DNA of 64,000 bases from Desulfovibrio desulfuricans (GCF_024460775.1 NZ_JANFYZ010000007.1:1-64000), one strand, 5' to 3'. Shown: positions 33,270-44,600, counted from the first letter of the stretch. Numbers and translations are program-made. Notes: generated from the sequence alone by a model not told the origin.

Positions 33270-35768
33270 ATGGAAAACCGCATTGCCCAAGCCCTGACCA
33301 AACTCTTCGACCGGCACCGAATTGTCTTTTGGTACGATGCCAAGCTGGAGTTACGCGACGACTTCGAGGCGTTGTCACTGCCTGACGTAGAGAAGCTGGA
33401 GCTGATCAATAACGAGTACGGCATTAAGTATCAGCTGCTGCGCGAGCAACCGGAGCAAAAATTCTTGCTCTACCGTGAAGGCCCTCAGCCCGCCGATCTG
33501 GATAACTGGCTGCTGGATGTTCAATTGGCCCACGGCGAGTTCCGCACTGATCAGGTGGCCATCTGGCTGTCCGAACTGGAGCTCGGCCTGGAGTTCACGG
33601 ATGTGGTTCAGGCCAATGCGGAGTTCTTCAAGGCGATCAAGCGTAAGGATGCCCTTAAAACTCTGCTGAAAGCAGATGACACCGCCGGACAGATTCGCCT
33701 GAAAATGCTGGCGGTATGCACCGGCAGTGAGCCGCGCATGGATGCGGTGGTGGAAAACCTGCTGCAGGAACTTGCCGACGGTCGAGACGAGAAAATCAAG
33801 CTGGTTGGACGGTGCAGTTTGGATGGCTTCCTCTGGGAACAGATGATCCGCTACTATGGCTACAAGTCCGACGAGCCGGGCATCCGTGACTTCGCCATCG
33901 AATTGTTCAAATCCTGCTACGCCATGGGCACCAACGGTCAAGTGAAACTGACCAGCGACGCCATGGTGTTTCTTAAGCGCTGGAAGGACAGCCGTCAGTT
34001 CGAAGGCGGCTTCGAAACCCTCTCGGGGGAATGCGCCGAGGTTCTTGGCATTGAGCAGGACCTGACCAAGCGGGATTTCCGCGAGTTGATCGATCTGGAT
34101 TATTTCCGCCTGATCGATCAGAAGATCATCAGCGAACTAGTGCGGGTGGTGTCTACTCGTACCGCCTCCAGCGGAGATGTGGCGATCTGGGTTCGCCAGC
34201 GGCGGCAAGGCCACTGGTACCACGAATACCGGCATCTGTACGAGGCGGTCGATTACGCCGCTCAGTTCACCCATGCCCTGGGCGAGGCCAAACTGGCCAT
34301 GGACAGCCTAGCCGAGGGCGTCCAGCATTACAGCCGCTTCTGGTATCAGCTCGATCAGCTCTACCGCAAGTTCACCTACCATGTGCGCATGTCGGGACAG
34401 GCCTCGTTGATGGGCAGCCTGACCGACCAGATCGAAAACCTCTACTCAAATAACTACCTGTTGAAGCTGGGCGATCGTTTCCAGACCTTTGTGGACTCGG
34501 CATCCAAGTGGGAAGCCTTCCCGGTGCGCAAGCAGAAAGAATTTTTCGAGTATTGGGTGCGGCCATTCCTGCGCAAAGACAACAAGGTCTGCGTAATCAT
34601 CTCCGATGCGATGCGTTATGAGATCGGCGACGAGTTGATGAGCCTGATCCGCCAGGAGGACCGCTACAGCGCCGAACTAGAACCGGCTCTGTCGATGCTG
34701 CCCAGCTACACCCAGATCGGCATGGCGGCCCTGTTGCCCAACAAAACGTTGGCCATTGCCGACAATGAAACCGGCACGGTGCTGGTGGATGGGCAAAGTT
34801 CCCAGGGGACGGCCAACCGCATCAAGATCCTCGGTCAAGCGATCACGCAACGGGCTACCGCTTGTAAGGCCGATGAATTGATGGCCATGAAGGGAGACGA
34901 TTGCCGGGCCCTGGTGCGCGATCATGACGTGATTTACATTTACCACAACCGCATCGATGCCACCGGTGATAAGAGGGAATCCGAGGAGCGGGTCTTCGAG
35001 GCGGTGGAGGAAACCTTGCAGGAGCTGATTCGCCTGATCAAGAAGCTGACCGGTGCCAACGCCAGCAACTTGCTGGTGACCTCAGATCATGGCTTCATCT
35101 ACCAGAACCGCACCATCGATGAGAGCGACTTTTCCGGGGTTGACGCCGAGGGCGACAAGATTCTGTTCCGAGATCGCCGCTTCGTGCTCGGCAAGGGGCT
35201 TGCTGAAGCATCAAGCCTGCGCAAATTCACTCCCGAGCAGCTTGGTCTAGCCGGTGAGGTAGAAGTGCAGATCCCCAAGTCTATCAACCGCCTGCGCCTG
35301 AAGGGCTCCGGCAGCCGCTTTGTGCATGGCGGCGCGTCGCTGCAGGAGGTGGTGATCCCGGTGCTCAAAATCAACAAGAAGCGCCAGAGCGATGTCACCG
35401 CCGTCGAGGTGGACATTCTGCGTGGAGCCAGCTCGGTGATTACCTCAGGGCAACTGGCGGTAACCATGTACCAGGCCGGGCCGGTGACGGACAAGATCCA
35501 ACCGCGAGTGCTACGGGCTGGCATCTACACCGAGGCAGGCGATCTGATCTCCGACAGCCACGACCTGACCTTTGACCTAAGCTCGGACAACCCCCGGGAG
35601 CGGGAGCTGCAGGTTCGCTTTGTGCTCACCCGCAAGGCCGACGAGGCCAATGGCCAGGAGGTCATTCTACGGCTGGAGGAAAAACACGGCGGGACGTCGC
35701 ATTATAAGGAATACAAATCGCTCCGGTACTTGATACGGCGCTCATTTACCAGCGACTTCGACTTTTAA
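33270..35768 (+). CDS. pglZ: BREX-1 phosphatase-like protein PglZ
   Basis: 832-aa PglZ of type 1 BREX. The C-terminal half has the alkaline-phosphatase-superfamily core: VCVIISDAMRYEIGDEL (metal-binding Asp), LLPSYTQIGMAALLP (nucleophile region), and NLLVTSDHGFIYQ. The N-terminus (ALTKLFDRHRIVFWYD) is typical of BREX-1 PglZ. The ATG at 33270 is chosen over the TTG just before it because AAGGAG is eight bases upstream. It starts 12 bases after pglX. Confidence 0.94.
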   Translation: MENRIAQALTKLFDRHRIVFWYDAKLELRDDFEALSLPDVEKLELINNEYGIKYQLLREQPEQKFLLYREGPQPADLDNWLLDVQLAHGEFRTDQVAIWLSELELGLEFTDVVQANAEFFKAIKRKDALKTLLKADDTAGQIRLKMLAVCTGSEPRMDAVVENLLQELADGRDEKIKLVGRCSLDGFLWEQMIRYYGYKSDEPGIRDFAIELFKSCYAMGTNGQVKLTSDAMVFLKRWKDSRQFEGGFETLSGECAEVLGIEQDLTKRDFRELIDLDYFRLIDQKIISELVRVVSTRTASSGDVAIWVRQRRQGHWYHEYRHLYEAVDYAAQFTHALGEAKLAMDSLAEGVQHYSRFWYQLDQLYRKFTYHVRMSGQASLMGSLTDQIENLYSNNYLLKLGDRFQTFVDSASKWEAFPVRKQKEFFEYWVRPFLRKDNKVCVIISDAMRYEIGDELMSLIRQEDRYSAELEPALSMLPSYTQIGMAALLPNKTLAIADNETGTVLVDGQSSQGTANRIKILGQAITQRATACKADELMAMKGDDCRALVRDHDVIYIYHNRIDATGDKRESEERVFEAVEETLQELIRLIKKLTGANASNLLVTSDHGFIYQNRTIDESDFSGVDAEGDKILFRDRRFVLGKGLAEASSLRKFTPEQLGLAGEVEVQIPKSINRLRLKGSGSRFVHGGASLQEVVIPVLKINKKRQSDVTAVEVDILRGASSVITSGQLAVTMYQAGPVTDKIQPRVLRAGIYTEAGDLISDSHDLTFDLSSDNPRERELQVRFVLTRKADEANGQEVILRLEEKHGGTSHYKEYKSLRYLIRRSFTSDFDF

Positions 35769-35782
35769 AGGGCGGGTGACCG

Positions 35783-37852
35783 ATGAACGAACTTGACCAG
35801 AAAATCAACAAATGCTTCCCGGGACTGGTTGTCCGCAAGGATCTCGTCAAGACGGTCAAGGGCAACGCCATCGTCCCATCATACGTTCTGGAATATCTAC
35901 TGGGCCAGTATTGTGCCACCAGCGATGAGCCGACCATCCAGACCGGTATCGAGACGGTCAAAGAAATCCTTGCCAAGCATTATGTCCACCGTAACAAAGC
36001 AGGATTGGTCCGCTCGCACATCAAGGAAAAAGGGCGCTACAAGGTCATCGACAAAATCAGCGTTGACCTGAACGATAAGAAGGATGTCTACGAGGCACAG
36101 TTTTCCAACTTAGGGCTGAAGGAGGTCTTGGTTGATTCCGGAACGGTGAAGAAGCACCCCAAGCTTCTGGTCGGTGGCGTGTGGTGCATTGCGGATCTGG
36201 AATATGAGTTCACCGAAGACAAAAGCGCCAGCCCCTGGATATTGTCGTCCCTCAAGCCGATCCAGCTCTCCCATTTCGATTTCGACGGTTACGTTGAGGC
36301 CCGCAAACAATTCACCATCGATGAGTGGATCGACCTGCTTGTGCAAAGCATCGGCTTTAACCCGGAGATCTTCGGCAAACGTAGCAAGCTGACTCAACTG
36401 GTCCGCCTGATCCCGTTTTGCGAACGTAACTACAACCTGATCGAACTTGGCCCCAAGGGAACTGGCAAGTCTCACATCTACTCGGAGTTCTCGCCCCACG
36501 GCATCCTGATCTCCGGCGGCGAGGTTACGGTTCCCAAGCTGTTCGTGAATAATTCTTCCGGAAAAATTGGTCTGGTCGGTTACTGGGATTGTGTTGCCTT
36601 CGACGAATTTGCCGGAAAGCAAAAGCGTGTGGATAAGGCCCTAGTAGACATCATGAAAAACTACATGGCCAACAAGTCCTTCTCTCGAGGCATCGAAACG
36701 CTGGGCGCTGAAGCCTCCATGGTGTTCGTGGGTAACACACAGCACACCGTGCCGTACATGCTCAAGCACTCTGACCTGTTCTGCGAACTGCCCAACAAAT
36801 TCTACGACTCCGCATTTCTTGATCGCATCCATTTCTACATCCCCGGCTGGGAGGTCGACATAATCCGGGGAGAAATGTTCTCCAACGGTTATGGTTTCGT
36901 GGTGGACTATCTGGCCGAGATCCTTCGCTCGCTGCGCAATCACGATTACTCGGATCGCTACCAGGAGCATTTCTCGCTCTCATCCGATATCTCAACGCGA
37001 GACCGTGATAGCATTCATAAGACGTTCTCAGGCTTGATGAAGATACTCTTTCCACATGAAGGGGCAACTAAGGATGAAGTGGAAGAACTGCTGCAGTTAT
37101 CGATTGAAGGCAGAAAACGTGTCAAAGACCAATTAATGCGTATCGACTCCACCTACGGCAACGTCCGCTTTACCTATCAAGACACCGCAGGCATGGGCAA
37201 GCCTGTCACCACGCTCGAAGAAGATGAATATCCCGGCTACTACCACAAAACCATCGCCGAGGGTGAAGACGGGGAAATCTTGGAAGTTGCTCAATCGGAC
37301 TCGCCCCTAAGTCCGTCCGAATCCGTGGCTTCGGCCGAATCTGCCCTCAACGAAAAGCACCTCACATTTCAGGAGAACCAGAAGGGCCTCTCCTTCGATA
37401 CTCTGCTCGGACCCTACCTAAAGGGCGCTACCGCGATCACTGTAACCGACCCTTACATCCGCCTGTTCTACCAGGTGCGCAACTTCATGGAATTTTTGGA
37501 GACGGTGGTCAAACACAAGGCTCCTGATGAGGAAGTGTCAGTGCATCTGGTGACGACGGAAGACGAGTTCAAAGGCGAACAGCAGAAGGACAGCTTCGAA
37601 AAGATGAAGGAGTCCGCAGGCAGCGTGGGGGTGAACTTCACATGGGAGTTCGACGGCACCGGCACGATCCACGCTCGCCACATCGTAACCGACCAAGGCT
37701 GGAAGATCTCCTTGGATCGCGGCCTCGACATTTTTCAGCACTACGAGATGAACGATGCCTTCACCTTCGCCAATCGCCTACAGCAATACCGCCCATGCAA
37801 GGCGTTCGAGGTGACGTTCATTAAACATAAGCGGGAAGCTGAGGGGGAATAA
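35783..37852 (+). CDS. brxL: BREX Lon-like ATPase BrxL with MIT_C-like C-terminus
   Basis: 689-aa BrxL. The N-terminal region (INKCFPGLVVRKDLVK) and the AAA+ core with Walker A GPKGTGKSHIYSEFS (about residue 223) and Walker B-like VAFDEFAGKQKR are characteristic. BrxL binds DNA and is essential for phage exclusion in some BREX systems. Instead of a clear Lon Ser-Lys protease domain, residues of about 535-685 read like the C-terminal phospholipase-D-like domain of human MITD1: SFDTLLGPYL, TVTDPYIRLFYQ, GWKISLDRGLDIFQ. A linker with acidic/Ser-rich sequence precedes it. The next gene starts one base after the stop. Confidence 0.92.
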   Translation: MNELDQKINKCFPGLVVRKDLVKTVKGNAIVPSYVLEYLLGQYCATSDEPTIQTGIETVKEILAKHYVHRNKAGLVRSHIKEKGRYKVIDKISVDLNDKKDVYEAQFSNLGLKEVLVDSGTVKKHPKLLVGGVWCIADLEYEFTEDKSASPWILSSLKPIQLSHFDFDGYVEARKQFTIDEWIDLLVQSIGFNPEIFGKRSKLTQLVRLIPFCERNYNLIELGPKGTGKSHIYSEFSPHGILISGGEVTVPKLFVNNSSGKIGLVGYWDCVAFDEFAGKQKRVDKALVDIMKNYMANKSFSRGIETLGAEASMVFVGNTQHTVPYMLKHSDLFCELPNKFYDSAFLDRIHFYIPGWEVDIIRGEMFSNGYGFVVDYLAEILRSLRNHDYSDRYQEHFSLSSDISTRDRDSIHKTFSGLMKILFPHEGATKDEVEELLQLSIEGRKRVKDQLMRIDSTYGNVRFTYQDTAGMGKPVTTLEEDEYPGYYHKTIAEGEDGEILEVAQSDSPLSPSESVASAESALNEKHLTFQENQKGLSFDTLLGPYLKGATAITVTDPYIRLFYQVRNFMEFLETVVKHKAPDEEVSVHLVTTEDEFKGEQQKDSFEKMKESAGSVGVNFTWEFDGTGTIHARHIVTDQGWKISLDRGLDIFQHYEMNDAFTFANRLQQYRPCKAFEVTFIKHKREAEGE

Positions 37853-37853
37853 C

Positions 37854-40430
37854 ATGAGCGGGATATCGGCATCACTGACCAAATGGTTTTCAGAGCGCCC
37901 CCAGTGGCTCCAGATTGCGGCTACTCGGCTACTTCAGCAGTCAGAGCTTACTGACACGGACGTCTCTGAGCTCGCAAACCTTTGCCAGCAGGAAGCCGAC
38001 GGTAAGCTGCCCAAAACGACCTGTTCCTTTCCTGCTACCGCGTTCTCCCAGGGCGCAGCAGGCTCCCTGCGTTTGTGTTCAATCAGTGAAGTCGAAGGAG
38101 TAAACGCCCTTGCTCCGAAAAAGCCACTTGAGTTTGGTAAGGGCAATATCACGATTGTTTATGGCAACAACGGGTCAGGCAAGTCCGGTTACGTCAGACT
38201 CCTCAAACATGTATGCGGAGCCCGCGAGACGGGTACCCTCCACCGCAATGTCTACAAGCCCGGCTCTGCCGCACAGAAAGCCTGCATTTCGTTTGAGCAG
38301 GACGGCGTACCGAAGACCCATACCTGGTCTGGGCAAGGTATCTGCGATGACCTCAACAGCGTTGATATTTTCGACACCTCTTTTGGCAAGGTGTTTGTCA
38401 GCAGCGAAGACGAGGTGAGCTACGAGCCGCCGGTTCTATCGTTTTTCAGCTCGCTCATCCTCGCATGCGAAAAGGTCGCATCGGCTCTGGACAGCGAGGC
38501 CAGCCGGCACCAGTCCAAAAAGCCGAATATCCCTGCTGACAAGAAGGTAACTCCTGAAGGCATCTGGTACGAAGCCATCAGCGCCAAGACCAGCACCCAG
38601 GACATCGACAAGCATTGCGCATTTGGCTGTGCTGACGAAACCGAGATGCAAACGCTGCAGCAGCGTCTTGCCGAACAGGCACCGGCGGAAAAAGCGAAGC
38701 AGCTAAGAAAGCAGAAACAGCATATCGACACTCTGGTCCAGGATGCCCAAAAGTATCTGGAACAATTATCGGACGAGAATTACCGACGAATCATCGCTGC
38801 CAAGAAAAAGTCGATCCTTAAAAAGACTGCGGCAGATACGGCGGCGCAAAAGGTGTTCTCCGGCAGCGAGCTGGAAGGCATCGGCTCTGATGTCTGGAAA
38901 GAGCTTTGGGAAGCGGCCCGGAACTACTCCGTATCGGCTGCCTACAAAGAAGCTGAGTACCCGAACGTTTCCGATGGTTCCCGTTGTGTCCTGTGCCACC
39001 AGACCTTGACCCAAGAGGCCAAGGAACGGTTGATCTCCTTCGAAAACTTCGTGAAGGGCGAAATGCAGAAAGCCGCAACGGATGCGGCCAAGGAATACGA
39101 TACCGCCAGTCAAACTATCGAGGCGCTACCGACATCGGAGACGCTGAAGACGCGTATCGATGCGGCTGGCATTCCACAGGATGAAGTTGCCAGCCAGGTG
39201 ACGGAATTCTTTGCCCAATTGCAGACCAGAAAAGACCTGCTCCCTGGGATCGATTCCGAAGAAGCCATTCCCGACCCACTACTCTCACCGAAATGGATCG
39301 AAGAAGCCAACGCCCAGTCGAAAAGCCTCGGTGAACTCGCGGCAAAATATGACGAAGACGCCAAAAGCGACAATCGTGAGGAGATCAAGAAGAAGCTAAA
39401 CAGCCTGCAGGCCAGAAAGTGGTTGTCTGAACACCGCGCCGCCATTGATGAAGAAGTCACCCGATTGAAGCTGCTAAACCATATTCAGGAAGCCAAGAAG
39501 TCGACCAACACCAAAGCCCTATCCCAGAAGAAAGGGGAGCTGGCAGAAGCCTTGATCACGGATGCGTTCGTGCAAAGGTTCAATGCGGAGCTCAAGGCCC
39601 TGGGCGCGTCTCAGGTGAAAGTCGAGCTCGTGAAGTCAAAAGTCTCCAAGGGCCGCGTCCTTCATAAGCTCCAGCTTCGAGGGGCCTCTCAGAATGGGCT
39701 CGCCGATGTGCTGAGCGAGGGAGAAAATCGGATCGTTTCCATTGCGGCATTTTTGGCCGACGTCACCGGCAAGAGCAACCAGGCCCCGTTTATCTTTGAC
39801 GATCCAATATCCTCGCTGGACCAAAGCTATGAGGAGGCCGTGGTTCAAAGACTGATCGAGCTGTCTCAGGACAAGCAGGTCATTGTCTTTACTCACCGCC
39901 TGTCCTTGCTGGGAACGGTCCGGCATTTTGCCGAGAAAAAGACCATCAAGCCCGATGTGGTGAGCATTCGCTCTGCGGACTGGGGGACCGGAGAGCCAGC
40001 TCCCATTCCACTTTCACAGAGTGACATCAAATCCGCCCTGAACACACTCATGAATCAGCGGTATCAGGATGCAAAGAAGGCAAGTGAAAACGGCGAGTTT
40101 GAACATGCCGAAATCTTGCTGAAATCGATATGCAGCGACTTCAGGACATTGGTGGAGCGCTCTATTGAAAATGATCTGCTGTGCGGGGTGGTTCAAAGAT
40201 TCCAACGACCGGTCCATACGTTGAAGCTCAAGGAGCTGGCCAAATTGAAGGACGCGGATTGCAATCTCCTTGATTCGCTTATGACTAAATACTCCGGATT
40301 TGAACACTCGCAGCCAACAGAATCACCTGTGGAGCTGCCGAAGCCAGACGATCTTTTGGCCGACATGACTTCATTGAAAAACTGGAGTGAAGAATACGCG
40401 AAGCGCCCCGCCTCTGCGGTGGCTGGGTAG
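37854..40430 (+). CDS. SMC-like AAA ATPase with CxxC hook (RloC-like)
   Basis: 858-aa ABC/SMC-type ATPase. Walker A YGNNGSGKSGYVRLLKH is at about residue 105. Long coiled-coil arms surround a CVLCHQTLTQEA element (about 376), a zinc-hook-like CxxC. The signature LSEGENRIVSIAAFL is at about 620, Walker B FIFDDPISSLDQ at about 646, and the H-loop is VIVFTHRLSLLG. RloC and related anticodon-nuclease/AAA_13 proteins share this layout; no anticodon-nuclease domain can be assigned with confidence. It begins one base after brxL and is followed by SbcD after four bases, so it is part of the BREX transcript. Confidence 0.85.
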   Translation: MSGISASLTKWFSERPQWLQIAATRLLQQSELTDTDVSELANLCQQEADGKLPKTTCSFPATAFSQGAAGSLRLCSISEVEGVNALAPKKPLEFGKGNITIVYGNNGSGKSGYVRLLKHVCGARETGTLHRNVYKPGSAAQKACISFEQDGVPKTHTWSGQGICDDLNSVDIFDTSFGKVFVSSEDEVSYEPPVLSFFSSLILACEKVASALDSEASRHQSKKPNIPADKKVTPEGIWYEAISAKTSTQDIDKHCAFGCADETEMQTLQQRLAEQAPAEKAKQLRKQKQHIDTLVQDAQKYLEQLSDENYRRIIAAKKKSILKKTAADTAAQKVFSGSELEGIGSDVWKELWEAARNYSVSAAYKEAEYPNVSDGSRCVLCHQTLTQEAKERLISFENFVKGEMQKAATDAAKEYDTASQTIEALPTSETLKTRIDAAGIPQDEVASQVTEFFAQLQTRKDLLPGIDSEEAIPDPLLSPKWIEEANAQSKSLGELAAKYDEDAKSDNREEIKKKLNSLQARKWLSEHRAAIDEEVTRLKLLNHIQEAKKSTNTKALSQKKGELAEALITDAFVQRFNAELKALGASQVKVELVKSKVSKGRVLHKLQLRGASQNGLADVLSEGENRIVSIAAFLADVTGKSNQAPFIFDDPISSLDQSYEEAVVQRLIELSQDKQVIVFTHRLSLLGTVRHFAEKKTIKPDVVSIRSADWGTGEPAPIPLSQSDIKSALNTLMNQRYQDAKKASENGEFEHAEILLKSICSDFRTLVERSIENDLLCGVVQRFQRPVHTLKLKELAKLKDADCNLLDSLMTKYSGFEHSQPTESPVELPKPDDLLADMTSLKNWSEEYAKRPASAVAG

Positions 40431-40434
40431 CAGT

Positions 40435-41664
40435 ATGAGAGTTCTCCATACATCCGACTGGCATATCGGCCGCACCCTTTACGGCAGAAAACGCTACGAG
40501 GAATTCGAGGCTTTTCTGACATGGCTGGCGGAGACCATTCAGCAGAATGAAATTGATGTCTTGTTGGTGGCGGGTGATGTATTTGACACCAGCGCCCCGA
40601 GCAACCGCGCCCAGGAGCTCTATTACCGGTTCCTGTGCCGGGTGGCCGCCTCATCCTGTCGGCATGTTGTCGTCGTCGCGGGCAACCACGATTCCCCATC
40701 CTTCCTCAATGCTCCCAAGGAGCTGCTCAAGGCCCTTGATGTCCACGTGGTCGGTAATAGCACCGCATCCCCGGAAGATGAAGTGCTGGTGCTCTGTAAT
40801 GAGCAGGACGCTCCGGAATTGATTGTTTGCGCCGTGCCCTACCTTCGCGACAGGGATATCCGAGTGGCGGAAGCGGGTGAAAGCGTCGAGGACAAGGAGC
40901 GGAAACTGATCGAAGGCATTCACACCCATTACGCCGCCGTCGCGGCTTTGGCCGAACAGAAGCGTGAAGAACTCGGGGCAGATATTCCCATCGTTGGCAC
41001 GGGGCATCTGTTCACCGCAGGCGGACAAACCGTCGATGGTGATGGCGTGCGCGAACTCTATGTCGGCTCCTTGGCTCACGTGACTGCCGGGATTTTTCCT
41101 GTCTGCTTCAACTATCTGGCGCTGGGGCACCTCCACGTCCCCCAAAAGGTGAACGGCTCCGAAACCATTCGGTACAGCGGCTCTCCTCTGCCCATGGGGT
41201 TCGGAGAGGCAAAACAGCAGAAGAGCGTTTGCCAGGTTGAGTTCCACAGCACGGCTGCATCCGTACAGCTGATCGATGTGCCAATTTTTCAGAAACTTGA
41301 GCGCGTCAAAGGAGACTGGGACGGCATCTCAAACCGCATTCTTGAATTGTCGGCGATGGACTCCCAAGGCTGGCTCGAAGTCATTTACGACGGTACTGAG
41401 GTTATCGGCGACCTGCGTGAACGCCTGGAGGCTGCGATTTCCGGCACCCAGATGGAAATTCTCCGCATAAAGAACAACCGCATCATCGACCGCGTGCTGG
41501 GACAAATCCATGAAGAGGAAACACTCGACGATTTGAACGTGAACGACGTGTTCGAACGATGCCTCGCCGTCCATGACGTGCCCGAAGAGCAGCGGCCAGA
41601 GCTGCTTCGGGCCTACCAGGAAACGGTCTCGTCTCTCTATGAAGACGATGTGCAGGCGGAATAG
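40435..41664 (+). CDS. sbcD: Exonuclease subunit SbcD (Mre11-like)
   Basis: 409-aa Mre11-type phosphoesterase. All metal motifs are visible: LHTSDWHIGRTLYG, VAGDVFDTSAPSNRA, VVAGNHDSPS, GTGHLF and LALGHLHVPQ. It forms the nuclease half of SbcCD, which cuts hairpins and protein-blocked DNA ends. The ATG at 40435, five bases after the ATPase gene's stop codon, begins MRVLHTSD exactly as SbcD normally does; the open frame extends upstream inside the previous gene but is unsupported. An SbcC gene follows. Confidence 0.95.
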   Translation: MRVLHTSDWHIGRTLYGRKRYEEFEAFLTWLAETIQQNEIDVLLVAGDVFDTSAPSNRAQELYYRFLCRVAASSCRHVVVVAGNHDSPSFLNAPKELLKALDVHVVGNSTASPEDEVLVLCNEQDAPELIVCAVPYLRDRDIRVAEAGESVEDKERKLIEGIHTHYAAVAALAEQKREELGADIPIVGTGHLFTAGGQTVDGDGVRELYVGSLAHVTAGIFPVCFNYLALGHLHVPQKVNGSETIRYSGSPLPMGFGEAKQQKSVCQVEFHSTAASVQLIDVPIFQKLERVKGDWDGISNRILELSAMDSQGWLEVIYDGTEVIGDLRERLEAAISGTQMEILRIKNNRIIDRVLGQIHEEETLDDLNVNDVFERCLAVHDVPEEQRPELLRAYQETVSSLYEDDVQAE

Positions 41665-41675
41665 CGAGGCTGTCG

Positions 41676-44600
41676 ATGAGAATACTGCAGGTACGCTTCA
41701 AGAATCTGAACTCGCTGGTCGGCGAATGGCAAATCGACCTGATGCACCCGGCCTTCGCGTCTGATGGCATCTTTGCCATAACAGGTCCCACCGGCGCGGG
41801 GAAAACCACGATCCTCGATGCTATTTGTCTCGCACTTTATGGGCGGACGCCTCGCCTGAACAAGGTCACCAAGAGCGGAAACGAAATCATGTCCCGCCAG
41901 ACCGGCGAGTGCTTTGCCGAGGTGACCTTCGAAACCCAGACCGGGCGTTACCGCTGTCACTGGAGTCAACACCGGGCACGCAAGAAGCCGGATGGCGAGC
42001 TCCAGGCCCCGAAGCACGAAATTGCCAATGCCGATTCCGGCGAGATTTTCGAATCCAAGATCAGAGGGGTTGCCGACCAGATCGAGTCCACTACCGGCAT
42101 GGACTTTGATCGTTTTACCCGCTCCATGTTGCTGGCCCAGGGCGGCTTTGCCGCGTTCCTCCAAGCGGCACCGGATGATCGGGCTCCTATCCTGGAGCAG
42201 ATAACGGGTACAGAGATCTACAGTCAGATATCCATCCGTGCCCATGAACGCCAGCGCGAAGAGAGGGAAAAACTGAACCTGCTTCAGGCTGAAACGGCAG
42301 GCATCGTGATTCTTGAGCCGGAGCAGGAACAAGAGATTGGGCAGGCACTCGAAGCAAAGCTGAAGGATGAGACAGACCTTGCCGCCAGGGCCGCTGAAAT
42401 CGGGAAGGCCATAGCCTGGCTCACCACCATTGATGGGCTGAGGAAGGAAGTCGTCAACCTGGCCGATGAAGCGAGCAAGCTGCAGGGCGATATCGAGGCG
42501 TTCAAACCGGATCGTGAAAAGCTGGGCCGGGCTTTGAGTGCCGCCTCGCTGGACGGCGCATACGCAACGCTCACCGCCACCCGCAAACAGCAGGCGGATG
42601 ACAGTGTAGGCTTGAAAGCCGAGGAAGAGGCGCTTCCTGGACTGGAATCCTCCGCCAAGGAACAGGCCGAGGTACTGAAATCAGCTGAGCAACAAACTGC
42701 TCGGGCCAAAGAAGAGCTGAAAGCGGCCGCGCCTACATTGCAGAAGGTTCGCTCACTTGATCAGAAACTTGCCGATCAGAAAAAAGCTGTATCGGAAGAG
42801 GATCAGGGCTGCAAGAAGGCTATGGCAAAAATTGATGCAGACAAAAAAGCCCGGCTCGAAGAGCAGGACAAACGATCCAAGGCTCATGCGACGCTGGATC
42901 TTGTGGACGGCTATCTCAAGGAGCATGCACAGGATGAATGGCTGATAAGTGGTCTGGCTGGCATTGAAGAACAGATCGGCGGCCTGCTCTCCAAACAAAA
43001 TGAAATCGTTCAAAAAGACGCTGCGCAGGAAGCAGCCAATACGACTCTGGAAATGGCGACGAAGTCACTCGATGACTGTCAGAAGCAATCCGGCATTCGG
43101 AAGCAGAAACTGGAGGACGCCTTAAAACAGCTTCAGCAGAGTAAGGATGCTTTGAGCCAGTTGCTGGGAGACCGCTTGTTGCGGGAATACCGCACCGAGA
43201 AGGAAACCCTGCTGCGTGAAATCGCCTTCCTGACCAAAATTGCGGAGCTTGAAGATCACCGGGCAAAGCTGGAAGACGGCAAGCCCTGTCCGCTCTGCGG
43301 TGCAACCGAGCACCCATTTGCGGAAGGGAATGTCCCTGTTCCCGATGAAACCGAAAAGAAGATCGACGCCCTGACTAGGCTGATCAGCAAAGCCGAGGAT
43401 CAGGAAGTCGCCATCAAGAAACTCGAAGAAGCTGAAAGCCTGGCCCGCAAAAACCTGACAGAGGCTGAAAAGCTGGAGTCAGCAGCGGCTAATGACAAGA
43501 AGGCTGCCGAGAAAGCCCTCGCCGAGGTGAAGGACGGCCTGGTGAAACTCCGTGCCGATTTTGCCGAACGCAGGCAGGCTGTTACTACAAAACTCCAGCC
43601 GCTAGGTATTGCGGACATCTCCGAAACGGACATTTCATCACTGATCGAAACTCTCAAGGCGCGGTTGAAGGCGTGGCAGGCCCAGGTCAAGAAAAAGGCG
43701 GACATCGAGAAACAGATTGCCGACATCGACAGCGAGGTGAAGCGGCTGGATGCGATTATCGAAACTCAAAGCACCGCCCTGGCCGAAAAGCTGGAGCGTC
43801 TTGAAACCTTAAAAAAGGAACTCGCCACCGGAAGTGATGAGCGCAATGCACTGTACGGCGACAAGAATCCCGACGATGAAGAACGTCGTTTCAACAAGGC
43901 AATTTCGGATGCCGAAGGTTCCGAAAAGCAGGTCAGAGAACGGCACAATGAGCTCCAACAACAATGGAATACCGCGAAGGCCCATGTCGAATCTCTGAAG
44001 AAACGCATCGACATACGAGAGCCTGAACTGAGAAGGCTGGAAACCGAATTCTCCGCAGCGCTCGTGCCCGTTGGTTTTTCAGATGAAGAACAATTTTTGG
44101 CGGCCAGGCTTTCCTCTGAACGGAAGGCTGAGCTGGCGGCTACGGCCAAGGATCTGGATGAGCGTCAAACAGATCTGAAAGCCAGACAGAAGGATCGGGA
44201 AACGCGCCTGGCCACGGAGGTGGCCCGCAAGCTTACAGACAAGTCGCTGGAAGAACTCGAGCCCCAATTCAAGGAGCAAGAGGAGACCCTGAAAGAGCTG
44301 CGTGACATCATTGCCGGTCTCAAGCACAAGTTGAGTGAAAATGCGGCTGCAAAAGAGCGGATAAAGGAAAAGCAGACAGCTATCGAAGCCCAGAAAAAAG
44401 AGTGCCGCAGGTGGGAAAACCTGCACGAATTGATCGGCTCGGCAGACGGCAAAAAGTACCGCAATTTTGCTCAGGGTCTGACCTTCGAAATGATGATTGG
44501 TCACGCCAACCGGCAATTGCAGAAAATGACCGACCGATACTTGCTGGCCCGTGACGATGCTCAGCCCTTGGAGCTCAACGTCGTCGACAACTATCAGGCC

